64,000 nt of DNA, taken from assembly GCF_001677885.1 (NCBI RefSeq), contig NZ_LOCQ01000046.1:57898-121897 (forward strand), given 5' to 3'. The position numbers and the translations under genes were made by a program. The notes under the pieces are model-generated. The model was not told where the DNA came from and did no database searches. It saw only the letters and a program-made list of their open reading frames with translations. Below are positions 61,274 through 64,000 of this stretch, one piece after another (position 1 is the stretch's first letter; each line of letters opens with the position of its first letter). This DNA is from Janthinobacterium psychrotolerans. GTDB taxonomy: Bacteria > Pseudomonadota > Gammaproteobacteria > Burkholderiales > Burkholderiaceae_D.

Positions 61274-61288
61274 TGTAGTAAAATTTCA
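61274..61288 (+). promoter_or_regulatory. HexR-like operator at edd
   Basis: TGTAGTAAAATTTCA, 14 of 15 matches to the HexR pattern, 26 bases before the edd ATG. Bound repressor would cover the start of transcription. Confidence 0.65.
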
Positions 61289-61314
61289 CGAAATACTTTT
61301 TTAAGGAATCCATC

Positions 61315-63228
<1,914 letters not shown>

Positions 63229-63230
63229 AC

Positions 63231-63860
63231 ATGACCATGACACTCCTGGAAATTATGCGCACCTCGAGCGTGATCCCCGTGATCGCGATCGACGACCCTG
63301 AACACGCCGTACCGCTGGCGCGCGCGCTGGTGGCGGGCGGCATCCGCGTGCTGGAAGTGACGCTGCGCACCAGGCACGGCCTGGACGCGATCCGCGCCAT
63401 GTCCGAAGTGCCGGGCGCCATCGTTGGCGTCGGCACCTTGACGCGTCCTGAAGAATTCGCCGCCGCGCGCGACGCCGGCGCCGTGTTCGGCGTCTCGCCC
63501 GGTTTGACGGCTGCGCTGGTGGCCGCCGCGAAAAGCAGTGGCCTGCCGCTGTTGCCTGGCGTAATGACTCCCGGTGAAGTGATGGCGGCGCGTGAAAACG
63601 GCTTCCAGCAACTGAAGCTGTTCCCGGCCGTGCCAGCCGGCGGCATCGGCATGCTCAACGCCATCTACGGCCCGCTGCCGGACGTGACGTTCTGCCCGAC
63701 CGGAGGCATTTCGCAGGAAACGGCGTCGCAATTCCTGGCGCTGAAAAACGTCGCCTGCGTGGGCGGCTCGTGGCTGACGCCAAAAGACGCGATCGCGGCC
63801 GGCAACTGGGACCGCATCACGGAAATTGCAAAAGCGGCCAGCGGTCTGCGCTCCGCCTAG
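63231..63860 (+). CDS. eda: KDPG aldolase (2-keto-3-deoxy-6-phosphogluconate aldolase)
   Basis: Splits KDPG into pyruvate and glyceraldehyde 3-phosphate. The 209-aa protein has the catalytic Glu in RVLEVTLRT (near residue 45), the GVGTL turn, and the Schiff-base Lys in QLKLFPAVPAGG (near 133). FCPTGGIS and VGGSWL complete the phosphate site. Its stop codon lies within the first copy of a 13-bp tandem repeat. Confidence 0.97.
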   Translation: MTMTLLEIMRTSSVIPVIAIDDPEHAVPLARALVAGGIRVLEVTLRTRHGLDAIRAMSEVPGAIVGVGTLTRPEEFAAARDAGAVFGVSPGLTAALVAAAKSSGLPLLPGVMTPGEVMAARENGFQQLKLFPAVPAGGIGMLNAIYGPLPDVTFCPTGGISQETASQFLALKNVACVGGSWLTPKDAIAAGNWDRITEIAKAASGLRSA

Positions 63861-63886
63861 GCGTTCCGCCTAGGCGCTCCGCCTAA
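63848..63886 (+). repeat. 13-bp tandem repeat, three copies, at the eda stop
   Basis: GCGCTCCGCCTAG, GCGTTCCGCCTAG, GCGCTCCGCCTAA in direct tandem (63848-63860, 63861-63873, 63874-63886). The first copy supplies the last codons and stop of eda. Confidence 0.9.
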
Positions 63887-63896
63887 GTTGTTATCC

Positions 63897-63927
63897 AACG
63901 GCAAGCCTTCAGCGCTTGCCGTTTTCT
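63897..63927 (+). terminator. Rho-independent terminator after edd-eda
   Basis: AACGGCAAG (63897-63905) pairs with CTTGCCGTT (63915-63923) around a nine-base loop, followed by TTCTTT. Ends the edd-eda operon. Confidence 0.82.
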
Positions 63928-63940
63928 TTCCCGGATTGCC

Positions 63941-64000
63941 ATGCCCGACTTGCGCCGACCATTGACCGCTGGTGAAACCGCCATGGTGCGCAGCGTCTTC
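63941..64000 (+). CDS. Start of an unidentified protein, cut by the window end
   Basis: Twenty codons from the ATG at 63941: MPDLRRPLTAGETAMVRSVF. The phrase PLTxGExAxxRSVF recalls the start of a zincin-like putative metallopeptidase group, but twenty residues are too few to assign it. It begins 14 bases after the eda terminator, so any promoter would lie in or near that hairpin. May be a new transcription unit. Confidence 0.5.
   Translation, partial: MPDLRRPLTAGETAMVRSVF

Larger units (their letters stand above)
60985..61314. other. Divergent regulatory region pgi / edd
   Basis: 330 bases with three HexR-like sequences (61082-61096, 61221-61235, 61274-61288) and the dyad CTACA-GTT-TGTAG (61092-61104). 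On the pgi side a TATTAT-like -10 follows the operator; on the edd side TAAAAT lies within the operator. No ORF is convincing. Confidence 0.6.

Overview
The window looks like a chromosomal segment of a motile, GC-rich betaproteobacterium, most likely Oxalobacteraceae (Janthinobacterium/Massilia/Duganella type). This placement is inferred from protein character, codon use and gene order; no database search was run. No rRNA, tRNA, CRISPR array or prophage was seen. The only mobile element recognised is one complete IS.

Region 1 (1-11200) is the plus-strand rod/hook operon flgBCDEFGHIJKL, with the start of divergent flgA at the left edge. A second, sigma-28-type promoter lies in front of flgKL. 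Region 2 (11200-13310) is a small accessory block: a MarR-type regulator, an MFS exporter and a doubtful small secreted ORF. Region 3 (13315-24591) is the minus-strand export/motor/basal-body operon, transcribed fliF-G-H-I-J-K-L-M-N-O-P-Q-R, with divergent fliE at 24859. Region 4 (25218-35295) is the minus-strand late flagellar block: two tandem 483-aa flagellins, flaG, fliD, fliS, fliT, a second FliK-like protein, a stand-alone FlhB C-domain and a YcgR c-di-GMP brake. Near-consensus sigma-28 promoters precede both fliC genes and fliD. An IS1595/ISXO2-like element (32590-33643, 8-bp target duplication) sits between the flagellins, inserted into the U-tract of the fliC2 terminator.

Region 5 (35502-40050) is signalling: a GGEEF diguanylate cyclase, a NarL-type response regulator, its likely PAS histidine kinase and a small Arg-rich membrane protein. 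Region 6 (40138-48062) is housekeeping: greB, then minus-strand spoT, rpoZ, gmk and yicC, then plus-strand rph, rdgB and hemW. Region 7 (48065-53389) holds a transglutaminase-like/TPR lipoprotein, a methyl-accepting chemotaxis protein, a patatin-like hydrolase and an unrecognised lipoprotein.

Region 8 (53457-63860) is a central carbon island: tal, hexR and zwf on minus, cheV on plus, an SMP-30/gluconolactonase-like gene and pgi on minus, and edd-eda on plus. Together these encode most of the Entner-Doudoroff route with its phosphosugar-responsive regulator HexR. HexR-like operators lie in front of zwf and between pgi and edd. A truncated ORF begins at 63941.

No wholly new system is evident. 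The most interesting points are the IS in a flagellin terminator, a duplicated hook-length/export-switch pair (FliK-like plus FlhB C-domain), an Ala-rich insertion in FlgE, a large symmetric RNA fold between greB and spoT, and the HexR-wired carbon island whose SMP-30 gene may supply the missing 6-phosphogluconolactonase.
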